Origin: a bacterium
GTDB taxonomy: Bacteria > Planctomycetota > JACOTG01 > JAUIME01
NCBI GenBank assembly: GCA_030433195.1
Contig: JAUIME010000071.1
Span: forward strand, 1-12,605
Reading direction: 5' to 3'
Length of the DNA stretch: 12,605 bases
Position 1 is the stretch's first letter. Every line of letters starts with the position of its first letter. The position numbers and the translations under genes were made by a program. Below, piece after piece: positions 6,801-12,605 of the stretch. The notes under the pieces are model-generated. The model saw only the letters and a program-made list of their open reading frames with translations. It was not told the DNA's origin and ran no database searches.

Positions 6801-7472
6801 CTCGCCGATCATCTCTCGCGCGCGCTCGATCGACGGCTTCTCTTCGAAGCGCTCGACGCGACGAATACCGGGAGCCGCGTGCGAATCGTCGTTCGACGCG
6901 ACGCGCACCGCCCCGAACCCCGTCCACTCGCGCGCGTCATCGCTCGGCGGGATGCCGATCGTCACGAGCACTCGTTCGCGCTGCGCGGCCACGACGGCAT
7001 CGCGGAGCGTCGCGCGGAAACCGTCGCGATCGCCGATCACGTGATCCGCCGTGAGGACCGCGAGCGTCGCGTCGGGATGCTTCGCGGTCACGTGCGCCAT
7101 CGCCCACAGAATCGCGGGCAGCGTGTTGCGTCGCTCCGGCTCGACGAGTACGTTCGACGCCGGCAGCTCGGGAAGCTGGCCGCCGATGTCCGAGGCGAGC
7201 GCGTCCCCCGTGACGATCCAAAACCGCTCGGCCGCTACGAGCGGAGGCTCGGGAGTTCGCGCCGCCGCCGCCGCGGCTCCCTCGAGCTCGGGTGCCTCCG
7301 TGATTCCACGGTCGACGGCTTGCTGGATCATCGTCCGACCGCAGCCCGTGAGATCGGCCACGACCTTGTTGTACGGAAACAGGCGCGAGCTCGAGCCGCC
7401 CGCCATCACGAGGAGGGCGAGCGGTCCGGTGGCGGCAAGCGGTGCATCAGGGGCAGCGGTAGCGTCTTTCAT
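3840..7472 (-). CDS. mannose-1-phosphate guanylyltransferase / phosphomannomutase-like fusion
   Basis: Predicted 1210-residue cytoplasmic protein. Residues about 18-400 match the ManC/AlgA-type guanylyltransferase: AGGSSSRLFP at 24-33, NTLPAI, ADHVI, FEEKP, YWNSGMF around 229-233, IDYAVM and DVGSWD around 325-330. Residues about 541-1155 match phosphohexomutases: AYDIRG 545-550, TASHNP around S586, VGRSIRNTSP 611-620, TP at 645-646, NG at 822-823, metal-binding DEDGDR 892-897, EPSGH 1003-1007 and the phosphate loop RNSNNES 1118-1124. The usual pathway is mannose-6-phosphate to mannose-1-phosphate to GDP-mannose for surface polysaccharides; the substrate is inferred. Oddities: the catalytic-serine loop precedes the VGRD-like strand, about 160 extra residues lie at roughly 655-815, and the guanylyltransferase PKQF lysine motif is absent. 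An ATG 22 codons upstream (7536-7538) is in frame, but those codons lack the local G/C third-base bias, so I start at 7472. No clear ribosome-binding site for either. Confidence 0.85.
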   Translation of the reverse strand: MKDATAAPDAPLAATGPLALLVMAGGSSSRLFPYNKVVADLTGCGRTMIQQAVDRGITEAPELEGAAAAAARTPEPPLVAAERFWIVTGDALASDIGGQLPELPASNVLVEPERRNTLPAILWAMAHVTAKHPDATLAVLTADHVIGDRDGFRATLRDAVVAAQRERVLVTIGIPPSDDAREWTGFGAVRVASNDDSHAAPGIRRVERFEEKPSIERAREMIGEGGTYWNSGMFVFRCATLVDALRRYQPEIATAYEGLRAAVASNDAQEAAASFARLPKDCLDASDASRRVDNTIDYAVMVPLTHDDAAELGARLVPARFSWVDVGSWDALRKVVTPDRRDNVLVGDAVAPGSRRTIAVAAQGQTVEASALEKTIVVAADACSIVVPESRAQDVKRLFAEAGASSDPVISFDAVDCEIRCDEGRVAVLGIEGLSIERRGGRTSVRPTRLARLAKLRERLLTGQTVLESEYAAENALDADRARDDVDWLISLGREIDGAGFHGVEVAPSRAHPTNDARSDSGDEADARTDRRLRAMAFDDTMLGAYDIRGEVARCFSDKVAFWIGVAGAAFLIRHRVDGSFNVTASHNPASDDGVKWGIRARRGVRSIALVGRSIRNTSPRIQQMLMDGLTAGGVDVRDLGACATPETYHALACFDETRLDTLSFDETTPLGDNRFVRSLDGDDAREIYAMLPRVSEYAAGDTATILAKLTRLQAAIADEPGVQRHVDRSYPRLHNVWVAARVRLGSNVCDALFEHWVQERDAFGTLVERLADVEWPSRPDASFWADFRDRFELDGERFATSPTSAVAHPFAGRAIGTDFANGSNWRKADVLANLGFEVVPVVAEGRDGAIVDSSVPDGSFPLHHPDPTKPEYQRHAIALASERDMPVVMFDEDGDRFTIVDERGRVVHGSDLAVMLAPGCRGPILTDVRYSRSAMRALEATGRTIDRTLLRGPVGYAFYVEAALAMRAALASGDAVRLFGNAGRSIELPAGAVEDPVAFGIEPSGHAFFRSNGYANDASYMMGAALHLLFEIYESGETLADRSDAVPRDPASPPELRVRMTPDISVEDRRRFVAVVVERLEADAERLGLDLAIDRMDGALLELRDADGSPLAQALVRNSNNESVFGLAFEGRTHAEKHRIEDFVVGALAQTTLETSAGTVRADLESSRTSEYLKQPTPENREGDVDHPAVLERLGLRRPTPRERAGSKR
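3849..3874. terminator. perfect stem overlapping the 3' end of the reverse-strand fusion gene
   Basis: CGACCCCGCGC at 3849-3859 pairs without mismatch with 3864-3874 around the loop GTTC, an 11-bp stem. On the reverse strand it is coding: it gives the last residues before the stop at 3840-3842 (PTPRERAGS region). There is no T-run on either side. Its place at a convergent junction suggests a role in transcript ending or 3'-end protection for one or both genes, but chance structure in GC-rich DNA is possible. Confidence 0.35.
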
Positions 7473-7592
7473 GGCAATCCGACCAGTATCCAATTCCGGT
7501 AAAGAGTTTCCCGGATTCTGTTTCGGCAAGATCGCCATCCGAGCCTGAATCGCGCGTGAGCGGGGGCTGGAAGGTCCCGAGGAGCTCCCGAG
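7473..7592 (-). promoter_or_regulatory. gap between the sigma-factor fusion and the downstream fusion gene
   Basis: This 120-bp stretch separates two reverse-strand genes. Its half next to the downstream gene (about 7475-7530) is clearly richer in A+T than the coding DNA. On the reverse strand it contains TTGCCG at 7526-7521, a possible -35, and GATACT just before the start codon. The spacing does not give a convincing promoter pair. No intrinsic terminator is evident after the upstream stop; the palindrome GGAGCTCC at 7580-7587 is short. Independent transcription of the downstream gene is plausible but read-through cannot be excluded. Confidence 0.3.
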
Positions 7593-10403
7593 TCAGTCCA
7601 TCACGAGAACGATCGGCCCTTCGGGCTCGTAGCGCAGATCGACCTCGAAGTCGCGAGTTTCGCCGAGGAGAGAACCGACCCGCAAGGTCACGACGTCGGC
7701 GGGCACACCGCCGAGGAATCCCGTACCCTGCGCGAAGTGCATCGGGGTCGTGGACGAACCCGCCATATCGCGATTCGGGATCACCGCGCCCCGATGAAGG
7801 ACCGTGACCGACGCGACCACCTCCTCGCCGTACGCATCGACGATCCGAACTTCGACGCGACGAGCGGGAAACAGTACCGCGTCGATGACGTGTTCCCCTT
7901 CGTTCACGACCCGCTCCGGCGCGCTCCAGAGCGCGTAGCCGTCCGCCTCGACCGTGAGGTAGCCGAGGCCGGGCTCGATCGCCTCGATCTCGTAGAACCC
8001 GCCTTCGCCCACGCGCGACGTTCCCGTGCTGCGCGCCGAGAACTCGTGCCGCCGCATCCATAGAACGTCGAAGCTCTCGATGGGATCCCCCGTGATCGCA
8101 TCCGTCACGAATCCTCGGACCGCGGGCGCGACTGGGGTCGACTCGTCGATGCGGACGACGAACGCTCCGTCACTCGATCGCACACGGCGCACCGCACGCC
8201 GTCCTTCGGCTTCGACGACGACGACGAACGCACCTTCGTAGAGGCCTTCGATCGCGAAAGCACCGAGGGCGTCGGCTCTCGTCTCGCTTCGATCGAACAT
8301 CCACTCCCACGTCGGAGCCTCGGCATACGAACGCTCGCTCTCGACGAGGCGGTCCCCTTCGATCTTCACGAGCACCCCGGCGATCGGCGCGTCGGATCCG
8401 TCGACGACGACACCCTCGAGAATCTGCTCCGGCTCGAGTACGACGTTTCCGAGATCACTGCCCGCTCCGAACCCGAGCCCCTCACGGATGCAGATCGCAT
8501 GACCTTCGGCCTCGACGAGCAGCTTCCCGGTCACATGGCGATCGTCGGAACCCAGCCCGACGAGTCGGAAGTACCCGTGGTCGTCGGTGAGCGTTCCCCT
8601 TCGGTTTCGCTTGTAGTCCCGGCCTTCCACGCGCGCCCCGGCGATCGGCCATCCGCCGCGATCGACCACGCGGCCCGCGACCGCGCTCGCAGGTCGGATC
8701 ACGAGTCGAATGTCGCCGTTCGCGTCGACCGGCGCGGACGAACCCCACGTCGGAACGCCGCTCGGATCGAGGGCATCGAAGTACGCGCCGCCGCTCTCGA
8801 ATCCGCGGCACTCGTACTCGACGCGAATCCGACCGGCCGAGAGCGGACCGATCTCGAAGCGCCCGTCAGGCCCCGACACCGCACGCGCGAACGTCGCATC
8901 GAAGCTCCGCACTCCGTCCGACGGCAACGACTCGCCGCGTCGCGACGTCGTTTCGAGCGCGGTCAGGACGACGCCCGCGACCGGCGCACCACTCGGGTCG
9001 ACGACGTACCCGGCCCGCGTCACCGACCGAGTCATCTTCACGACCACGTCTCGGGCGTTCCCTCCCGACGATACGTCACCGAGCACGCCGTCGAGCGTCA
9101 CGAAGCCCGGGGCCTGCGCGCCGAGGCGGAACGCGCCCAGGTGCCGCAGCGTGAAGTACCCGTCGGCGTCGGCCACCGTCTCTCGCATCGGCGCCGACTC
9201 CTCGCGGCGAACGAACGTCCCCTCGTGAGCGACGACGAGCGCATTCGCAACGGGATCCCCTTCGTCGGTCACCACGCGCCCCGACACCGTCCCGCCGCTC
9301 GCGACGCGAAGCTCGACGACCTCGTCGGATCCGAGATCGAAGTGGCGCTCCGATGCGTCCGTCATCCCGAGCGTCCGCGGCCCTTCGCCTACGTCGATCA
9401 CGGTCACGGTCGTCGCGTCGTCGAAGGCGAGCGAGAACGCGCCGGCCTCGTCGGTGACGACACGTCGAAGCGGCGCCCCGCTACAGAAGACGGCAACGTC
9501 GAGTCCGGCGACTCCGATCCCGTTCTCGTCGACGACGCGGCCGCGGAGATGCGCCGAACGCGGCGCCGCGGCGTTCGCGTTCCCGGCGCCCGCATCCGCT
9601 CGAGCGTTCGATCCCTCGAAACTCGGCAGCCCGGATGCCGATGCGAACTCCGTCACGTCATTCGACACGTCATCGGTCGCCGCAACGTCCGTCGAGGAGG
9701 ACGGCGCGCCGTCGAACTCACCGAGGAACGCCAACACGAGGATCACGACGAGCGCGACCGCACCGACCGCGACGGCGATCGTCTTCGAGAATCCGATACC
9801 GACGGCGACCGAGCCGCCCGTCGCTCCGGCTCGCGAAAGCACCGATGCCGGGACGAAAGGCACGAGGACGTGGCGCCAAGTGTCTCGGCTGCCGTAGCGC
9901 GCGTCGAGCCGATCGCGCATGCGCTCCAAGCCGCGCTTCACCCGCGTACGAACCGTCTCGACCGGAACCCCCAGCCGCTCGGCGATCGCACTCGGTCGCA
10001 TGCCCTCGACATACCGAAGCCGCACGGCCTCGTGATACGGTTCCGGTAGCGCGAGCAGCGCATCCGTGACGTCGGCGAGCAGCGCACGACGCTCGATATC
10101 GGCCCGCGTGTCCGCGGCGTTGGCGGGACGACGTCCCGAGTCCGCGAAGCGATCGCGCATTCTCTCGTGCGAGCGCTCGCGACGGCGCAATGAACGCGCC
10201 GTGTTCATCGTCGCGACCGCGAGCCACGAGCGCTCCCGACTCGGCTGGTCGGGCGTGCGACCCGACGTGCGGATCCACGTCTCCTGAAGCGCGTCCTCGG
10301 CGAGCTGCTCGTCTCCCCCCAACACCCCGAGCGCGACACGACGCAAGAAACCCTCGTGTCGCATCAGCGTGGCGCTTTCCTCTCGCATGGTCATGATCGT
10401 CAT
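7593..10403 (-). CDS. membrane-tethered ECF sigma factor with CarboxypepD_reg-like repeats
   Basis: Predicted 936-residue protein. Residues about 13-80 are sigma region 2 (LAEDALQETW at 34-43, RSWLAVATMNTAR). Residues about 107-167 are sigma region 4 with the helix-turn-helix AIAERLGVPVETVRTRV, LALPEPYHEAVRLRY before it. Together they should direct RNA polymerase to specific promoters. A single membrane helix (about 206-228) follows, so the remaining 700 residues should be outside the cytoplasm. They form about seven beta-sandwich repeats of CarboxypepD_reg type beginning near 286, 372, 463, 575, 662, 761 and 848 (pattern GRVVD..G.P.AGA, then DG.F.I). Such domains often bind or present surface ligands; the ligand is unknown. 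The frame extends to 10511, but the ATG at 10401-10403 has GGAGG 9 bases upstream. No anti-sigma gene is adjacent, so the fused tail may act as sensor or restraint (inference). Divergent to a gene of the same design. Confidence 0.92.
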   Translation of the reverse strand: MTIMTMREESATLMRHEGFLRRVALGVLGGDEQLAEDALQETWIRTSGRTPDQPSRERSWLAVATMNTARSLRRRERSHERMRDRFADSGRRPANAADTRADIERRALLADVTDALLALPEPYHEAVRLRYVEGMRPSAIAERLGVPVETVRTRVKRGLERMRDRLDARYGSRDTWRHVLVPFVPASVLSRAGATGGSVAVGIGFSKTIAVAVGAVALVVILVLAFLGEFDGAPSSSTDVAATDDVSNDVTEFASASGLPSFEGSNARADAGAGNANAAAPRSAHLRGRVVDENGIGVAGLDVAVFCSGAPLRRVVTDEAGAFSLAFDDATTVTVIDVGEGPRTLGMTDASERHFDLGSDEVVELRVASGGTVSGRVVTDEGDPVANALVVAHEGTFVRREESAPMRETVADADGYFTLRHLGAFRLGAQAPGFVTLDGVLGDVSSGGNARDVVVKMTRSVTRAGYVVDPSGAPVAGVVLTALETTSRRGESLPSDGVRSFDATFARAVSGPDGRFEIGPLSAGRIRVEYECRGFESGGAYFDALDPSGVPTWGSSAPVDANGDIRLVIRPASAVAGRVVDRGGWPIAGARVEGRDYKRNRRGTLTDDHGYFRLVGLGSDDRHVTGKLLVEAEGHAICIREGLGFGAGSDLGNVVLEPEQILEGVVVDGSDAPIAGVLVKIEGDRLVESERSYAEAPTWEWMFDRSETRADALGAFAIEGLYEGAFVVVVEAEGRRAVRRVRSSDGAFVVRIDESTPVAPAVRGFVTDAITGDPIESFDVLWMRRHEFSARSTGTSRVGEGGFYEIEAIEPGLGYLTVEADGYALWSAPERVVNEGEHVIDAVLFPARRVEVRIVDAYGEEVVASVTVLHRGAVIPNRDMAGSSTTPMHFAQGTGFLGGVPADVVTLRVGSLLGETRDFEVDLRYEPEGPIVLVMD

Positions 10404-10412
10404 CCTACGACA

Positions 10413-10417
10413 CCTCC
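10413..10417 (-). promoter_or_regulatory. ribosome-binding site of the reverse-strand sigma-factor fusion
   Basis: The reverse strand reads GGAGG, then 9 bases, then the ATG at 10401-10403. This fixes the start and rules against the longer open frame to 10511. Two further in-frame ATGs (10392-10394 and 10386-10388) lie just downstream and are less well spaced. Confidence 0.65.
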
Positions 10418-10469
10418 GTCGGCTGCGGGAATTCGTTCCTGAATCGCCCCGGGGACGCGCGCCGCGATC

Positions 10470-10479
10470 GAACCGGTTC
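10470..10479. promoter_or_regulatory. palindrome GAACCGGTTC, possible operator
   Basis: A perfect 10-bp palindrome lies roughly midway between the two divergent start codons, next to the A-rich stretch. Its place suits a site for a dimeric regulator acting on both genes. A 10-bp palindrome can arise by chance in a region of this size, so the functional call is weak. Confidence 0.3.
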
Positions 10480-10480
10480 A

Positions 10481-10505
10481 GAAAAGGTCGAGAAAAACTC
10501 GGACC
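10481..10505 (-). terminator. hairpin with T-run in the leader of the reverse sigma-factor fusion
   Basis: Read on the reverse strand, GGTCCGAG (10505-10498) pairs with CTCGACC (10492-10486) around a TTTTT loop, with one bulged G. It is followed by TTTTC at 10485-10481. This is the form of a weak intrinsic terminator. It lies about 80 bp upstream of the ATG at 10403, so it could be an attenuator in the leader or could stop antisense transcripts coming from the neighbouring forward gene. Confidence 0.3.
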
Positions 10506-10584
10506 GGCCACGGACTCAACTCGCCCGCGATCCGACCGATCCTAGACGTAGGCCCCCACTCCGTCCCCGCCTCGCCACGCCCCC

Positions 10585-10588
10585 GGAG
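10585..10588 (+). promoter_or_regulatory. ribosome-binding site supporting an ATT start
   Basis: GGAG sits 6 bases before the ATT at 10595. It is the only purine-rich site with normal spacing to any plausible initiation codon upstream of the sigma region 2 coding sequence on this strand. Confidence 0.45.
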
Positions 10589-10594
10589 CTCGCC

Positions 10595-12605
10595 ATTCCG
10601 ACGTCCAGGTCTGCACCATCCCCGATCCCCGAGGAGCTGCTGCGCCACGACGCGTTCGTGCGTAACCTCGCTCGCAGCCTTGTCTTCGACGACAACGTCG
10701 CCGACGACGTCGTGCAGGAGACGTGGCTCGCGGTGCTCCGCGACCCGCCGGAAGCGCTCGGATCGGCGCGGGCATGGCTCTCGCGGATCGTGCGTAACTT
10801 CGCGTATCGCAGCACGCGGGAGCGCGGCCGTCGCCACCGTCGGGAGATCTTCGCGGCCCGCGACGAGGTGGTGCCGTCGGCGTTCGAGACCTGCGGTCGC
10901 GACGCGGCGCGACGAAGCGTGATCGAAGCCGCCGAGCGCCTCGGGGAGCCGTTTCGCGAGACGATCCTGCTCCGCTTCCGCGACGGGCTCCCGCCCCGAG
11001 AGATCGCGCGGCGGCACGGCGTTCCGGTCGAGACCGTGCGCAGTCGCGTGCGCATCGCCCGGGAACGCCTGCGCCACGAGCTCGACGCCGAGTTCGGGGA
11101 TCGACGAACTTGGTCGCTCGCGCTGTTGCCGCTCGCGTCGATGCCGATCGCCCCGGCCAGTCCGACGACAGCGGGCGCGGCGACGGGATCGAGCGGTATC
11201 GGTGGCCCGGGCGGCGCGCTGCATCGCGCGTCCCGCGAGGCGACCCGCATCGTGCGAAGCGCGGGATCGGCGGCGATCTCGACATCACGTCCGATCACCA
11301 TCGCGGCCATCGTCGGCGCCCTTGGGCTCGTCGCACTGTTCTCATGGCCACGGGACCGCAACGAATCCGCGCCCCAATCGAACACCGCGAGCCTCACGCC
11401 AACCCGCGACACGACGAACGACACCGGACCGGCGAGCCGCGACTTGGCGCGAGCGCGAGTGTCACGCGACGTTGCGGCCGCGCTCCCGGTCGCTGACGAA
11501 GTCGGCCGATCCACGCAGCCCGCAACACCGCGCGGTACTCTCGTCGTTCGCACCGTGCTCGACGAGGACGGATCACCCGCCGCGGATGTTCGCATCGACA
11601 TCGCCCGCTCCTCACTCGTCGATCCGTTCGAACGCCTCGTGGCCGTTCGCAGTGACGCATCCGGCATCGCGAGGGTCGAGCTCCCGATCGGTGAATACGG
11701 CGTACAGTGCTTTCACGAGGCGTGGTCCGCGCTCGCGGTCGACGTCACCGAACACCCTTCGAGCGAGATCGAGCTGCGTGTCGGCTCCGCGCCACGGACG
11801 GTGCACGGGATCGTCGTCGATGCCGACGGTCGTCCCGTTTCCGAAGCGAGCGTATGGACGCACGCGTCATCCCTCGAAGGCCGCAGCGCTCGCGCCGAAA
11901 TCACGACGAGCTCCGACGGCCGATTCGAACTCACGGGGATGATCGACACGATGCTCGTGGGCGCGCGCTCCGAGACTCATGTCCCTTCACGACTGCGGCA
12001 GGTCGGCGCAACGCGCGGTGCATCGCCCGATCGGCCGATGCGTCTTCGCCTCGGCGCCACCGGCGGACGCATCGATCTCGACGTTCGTACCATAGCGGGG
12101 CATCCCGTCGCGAACGCCTCCGTCGATCTCGGTCATTCGCCGCTCAATCACGTCGCCGCGCCCGTCGAGCCGCGCGCCGCGTTCCGACTTCGGACGGATG
12201 CCGATGGACGCGTCGTCTCCCCTGCACTCGAACCGGGTTTCTACCCCGTGACGATCCGCTCGCCCGAGCATGCACCGAGCCTCGAGACGATCGAAGTGCG
12301 AGCCGACGAGACGACGACGTTCTCGGTCACGCTCACCGAAGGATCGTCCGTGAGTGGGCGCGTCGTTGACTCGCGCGGTCGCCCGGTTGCCGGCGCCACG
12401 GTCGAAATCGTCGAACCGGCTCTCACCGCGTTTCACACCACGACGACGGCCAACGACGGTTCGTACCGCGTCGACGGACTGGCGGGAGGAGACACGTTCT
12501 TCACGAGCCAGGCGATCGTCGACGATCGGTACGAAAGCATCATCGAATCGCGCTTCGTTCCGCGCGACGACGCTCTCGAGTGGAGTCCGCAACTCGAGTC
12601 GCCAC
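10595..12605 (+). CDS. second membrane-tethered ECF sigma factor with CarboxypepD_reg-like repeats (3' part outside the window)
   Basis: The frame is open from 10397 to the right edge, with strong G/C third-base bias from about 10631. Numbered from an ATT start at 10595, residues 15-70 are sigma region 2 (LLRHDAFVRNLARSL, then DDVVQETWLAVLR at 37-49 and RAWLSRIVRN). Residues 108-164 are sigma region 4 (LLRFRDGLPPREIAR, GVPVETVRSRV). One membrane helix lies at about 234-251, after a Ser/Gly/Ala-rich stretch. Outside it come at least four CarboxypepD_reg-like repeats starting near 313, 400, 490 and 585 (for example GRVVDSRGRPVAGATVEI). The likely role is membrane-linked transcription control, as for its divergent neighbour. 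No ATG, GTG or TTG exists in any forward frame between 10396 and 10657. The in-frame GTG at 10658 would remove the start of region 2. A sequencing error at the start codon or use of another rare codon such as CTG at 10637 are alternatives. The coding call is firm; the start is not. Confidence 0.88.
   Translation, partial: MPTSRSAPSPIPEELLRHDAFVRNLARSLVFDDNVADDVVQETWLAVLRDPPEALGSARAWLSRIVRNFAYRSTRERGRRHRREIFAARDEVVPSAFETCGRDAARRSVIEAAERLGEPFRETILLRFRDGLPPREIARRHGVPVETVRSRVRIARERLRHELDAEFGDRRTWSLALLPLASMPIAPASPTTAGAATGSSGIGGPGGALHRASREATRIVRSAGSAAISTSRPITIAAIVGALGLVALFSWPRDRNESAPQSNTASLTPTRDTTNDTGPASRDLARARVSRDVAAALPVADEVGRSTQPATPRGTLVVRTVLDEDGSPAADVRIDIARSSLVDPFERLVAVRSDASGIARVELPIGEYGVQCFHEAWSALAVDVTEHPSSEIELRVGSAPRTVHGIVVDADGRPVSEASVWTHASSLEGRSARAEITTSSDGRFELTGMIDTMLVGARSETHVPSRLRQVGATRGASPDRPMRLRLGATGGRIDLDVRTIAGHPVANASVDLGHSPLNHVAAPVEPRAAFRLRTDADGRVVSPALEPGFYPVTIRSPEHAPSLETIEVRADETTTFSVTLTEGSSVSGRVVDSRGRPVAGATVEIVEPALTAFHTTTTANDGSYRVDGLAGGDTFFTSQAIVDDRYESIIESRFVPRDDALEWSPQLESP

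Larger units (their letters stand above)
10404..10594. promoter_or_regulatory. divergent control region between the two sigma-factor fusions
   Basis: This 191-bp region separates the two divergent sigma-factor fusion genes and should contain both promoters. Its middle (about 10470-10500) is A-rich and holds a 10-bp palindrome and a hairpin with a T-run on the reverse strand, listed separately. No ATG, GTG or TTG occurs on the forward strand in it beyond those of the reverse gene. I see no clear sigma-70 type -35/-10 pair; ECF-type promoters cannot be judged without known targets. Confidence 0.45.

Noticed and set aside
7255..7300. GCC-repeat tract as a possible phase-variable repeat
   Set aside because: It encodes a short poly-alanine stretch in the guanylyltransferase domain. 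Whole-codon changes would not shift the frame, and the tract is short.
7473..7538. 22-codon N-terminal extension of the guanylyltransferase/mutase fusion from the ATG at 7538
   Set aside because: The codons (TTG, AAA, AAT, TCT, TTA, GAT, ACT, GGT, ATT) lack the G/C third-base preference of all neighbouring coding sequence, and no ribosome-binding site precedes that ATG. It more likely is the promoter and leader region.
8499..10049. Forward open frame of 516 codons opposite the sigma-factor fusion
   Set aside because: It is Arg/His-rich shadow coding without domains. The reverse frame encodes sigma regions, a membrane helix and repeated beta-sandwich motifs.
10478..11667. Several reverse open frames over the second sigma-factor fusion
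   Set aside because: They are antisense to a forward frame with clear sigma regions 2 and 4. They appear only because that frame lacks a standard start and a stop in the window.
1..12605. CRISPR arrays, tRNA or rRNA genes, insertion sequences, phage or defence genes
   Set aside because: No regularly spaced direct repeats, cloverleaf-like segments, transposase or integrase motifs, or nuclease/defence domains were seen in any frame.

Overview
The window is GC-rich (about two thirds G+C by eye) and gene-dense, with a strong preference for G or C at third codon positions. The gene content points to the phylum Planctomycetota. It includes two ECF sigma factors fused to a membrane helix and long trains of carboxypeptidase-regulatory-like (CarboxypepD_reg) domains, and a secreted arylsulfotransferase-type propeller fused to a DUF1080 (3-keto-disaccharide hydrolase) domain. 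It also includes an unusual sugar-nucleotide enzyme fusion. The taxonomic call is inference from gene families; no rRNA or other marker gene is present.

Layout from left to right. (1) The last 28 codons of a forward gene end at 89. (2) A reverse-strand class I SAM-dependent methyltransferase (95-853) ends 5 bp from that stop. (3) A 197-bp divergent intergenic region holds an 11-bp perfect stem. (4) A forward gene (1051-3792) encodes an exported arylsulfotransferase-like propeller, split by an acidic/lysine-rich linker and fused to one complete DUF1080 domain and one DUF1080-like partial domain. (5) Its end faces the end of a 1210-residue reverse-strand fusion (3840-7472) of a mannose-1-phosphate guanylyltransferase-like domain and a phosphomannomutase-like domain. 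A terminator-like hairpin lies between the stops, and a second stem sits inside the last codons of the reverse gene. (6) Upstream of it on the same strand is a 936-residue ECF sigma factor with a membrane anchor and about seven extracytoplasmic CarboxypepD_reg-like repeats (7593-10403). (7) A 191-bp divergent region separates it from a second gene of the same architecture, which reads forward and runs off the right edge (10595-12605).

The second sigma-factor fusion is easy to miss. It has no stop inside the window, and no ATG, GTG or TTG occurs in any forward frame between 10396 and 10657. The best start is an ATT at 10595 with a GGAG ribosome-binding site six bases upstream. Together the two genes form a divergent pair of membrane-tethered sigma factors with no separate anti-sigma gene between them.

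The most unusual protein is the guanylyltransferase/phosphomannomutase fusion. Its phosphohexomutase domain carries the catalytic-serine TASHNP loop before the VGRD-like strand instead of after it, so the motif order is rearranged. It also has an extra segment of about 160 residues before domain 2 and altered motifs in both active sites. A conventional reading is GDP-mannose supply for cell-surface or exopolysaccharide synthesis. The altered motifs leave substrate and activity open.

No tRNA, rRNA, CRISPR array, insertion sequence or phage gene was recognised.
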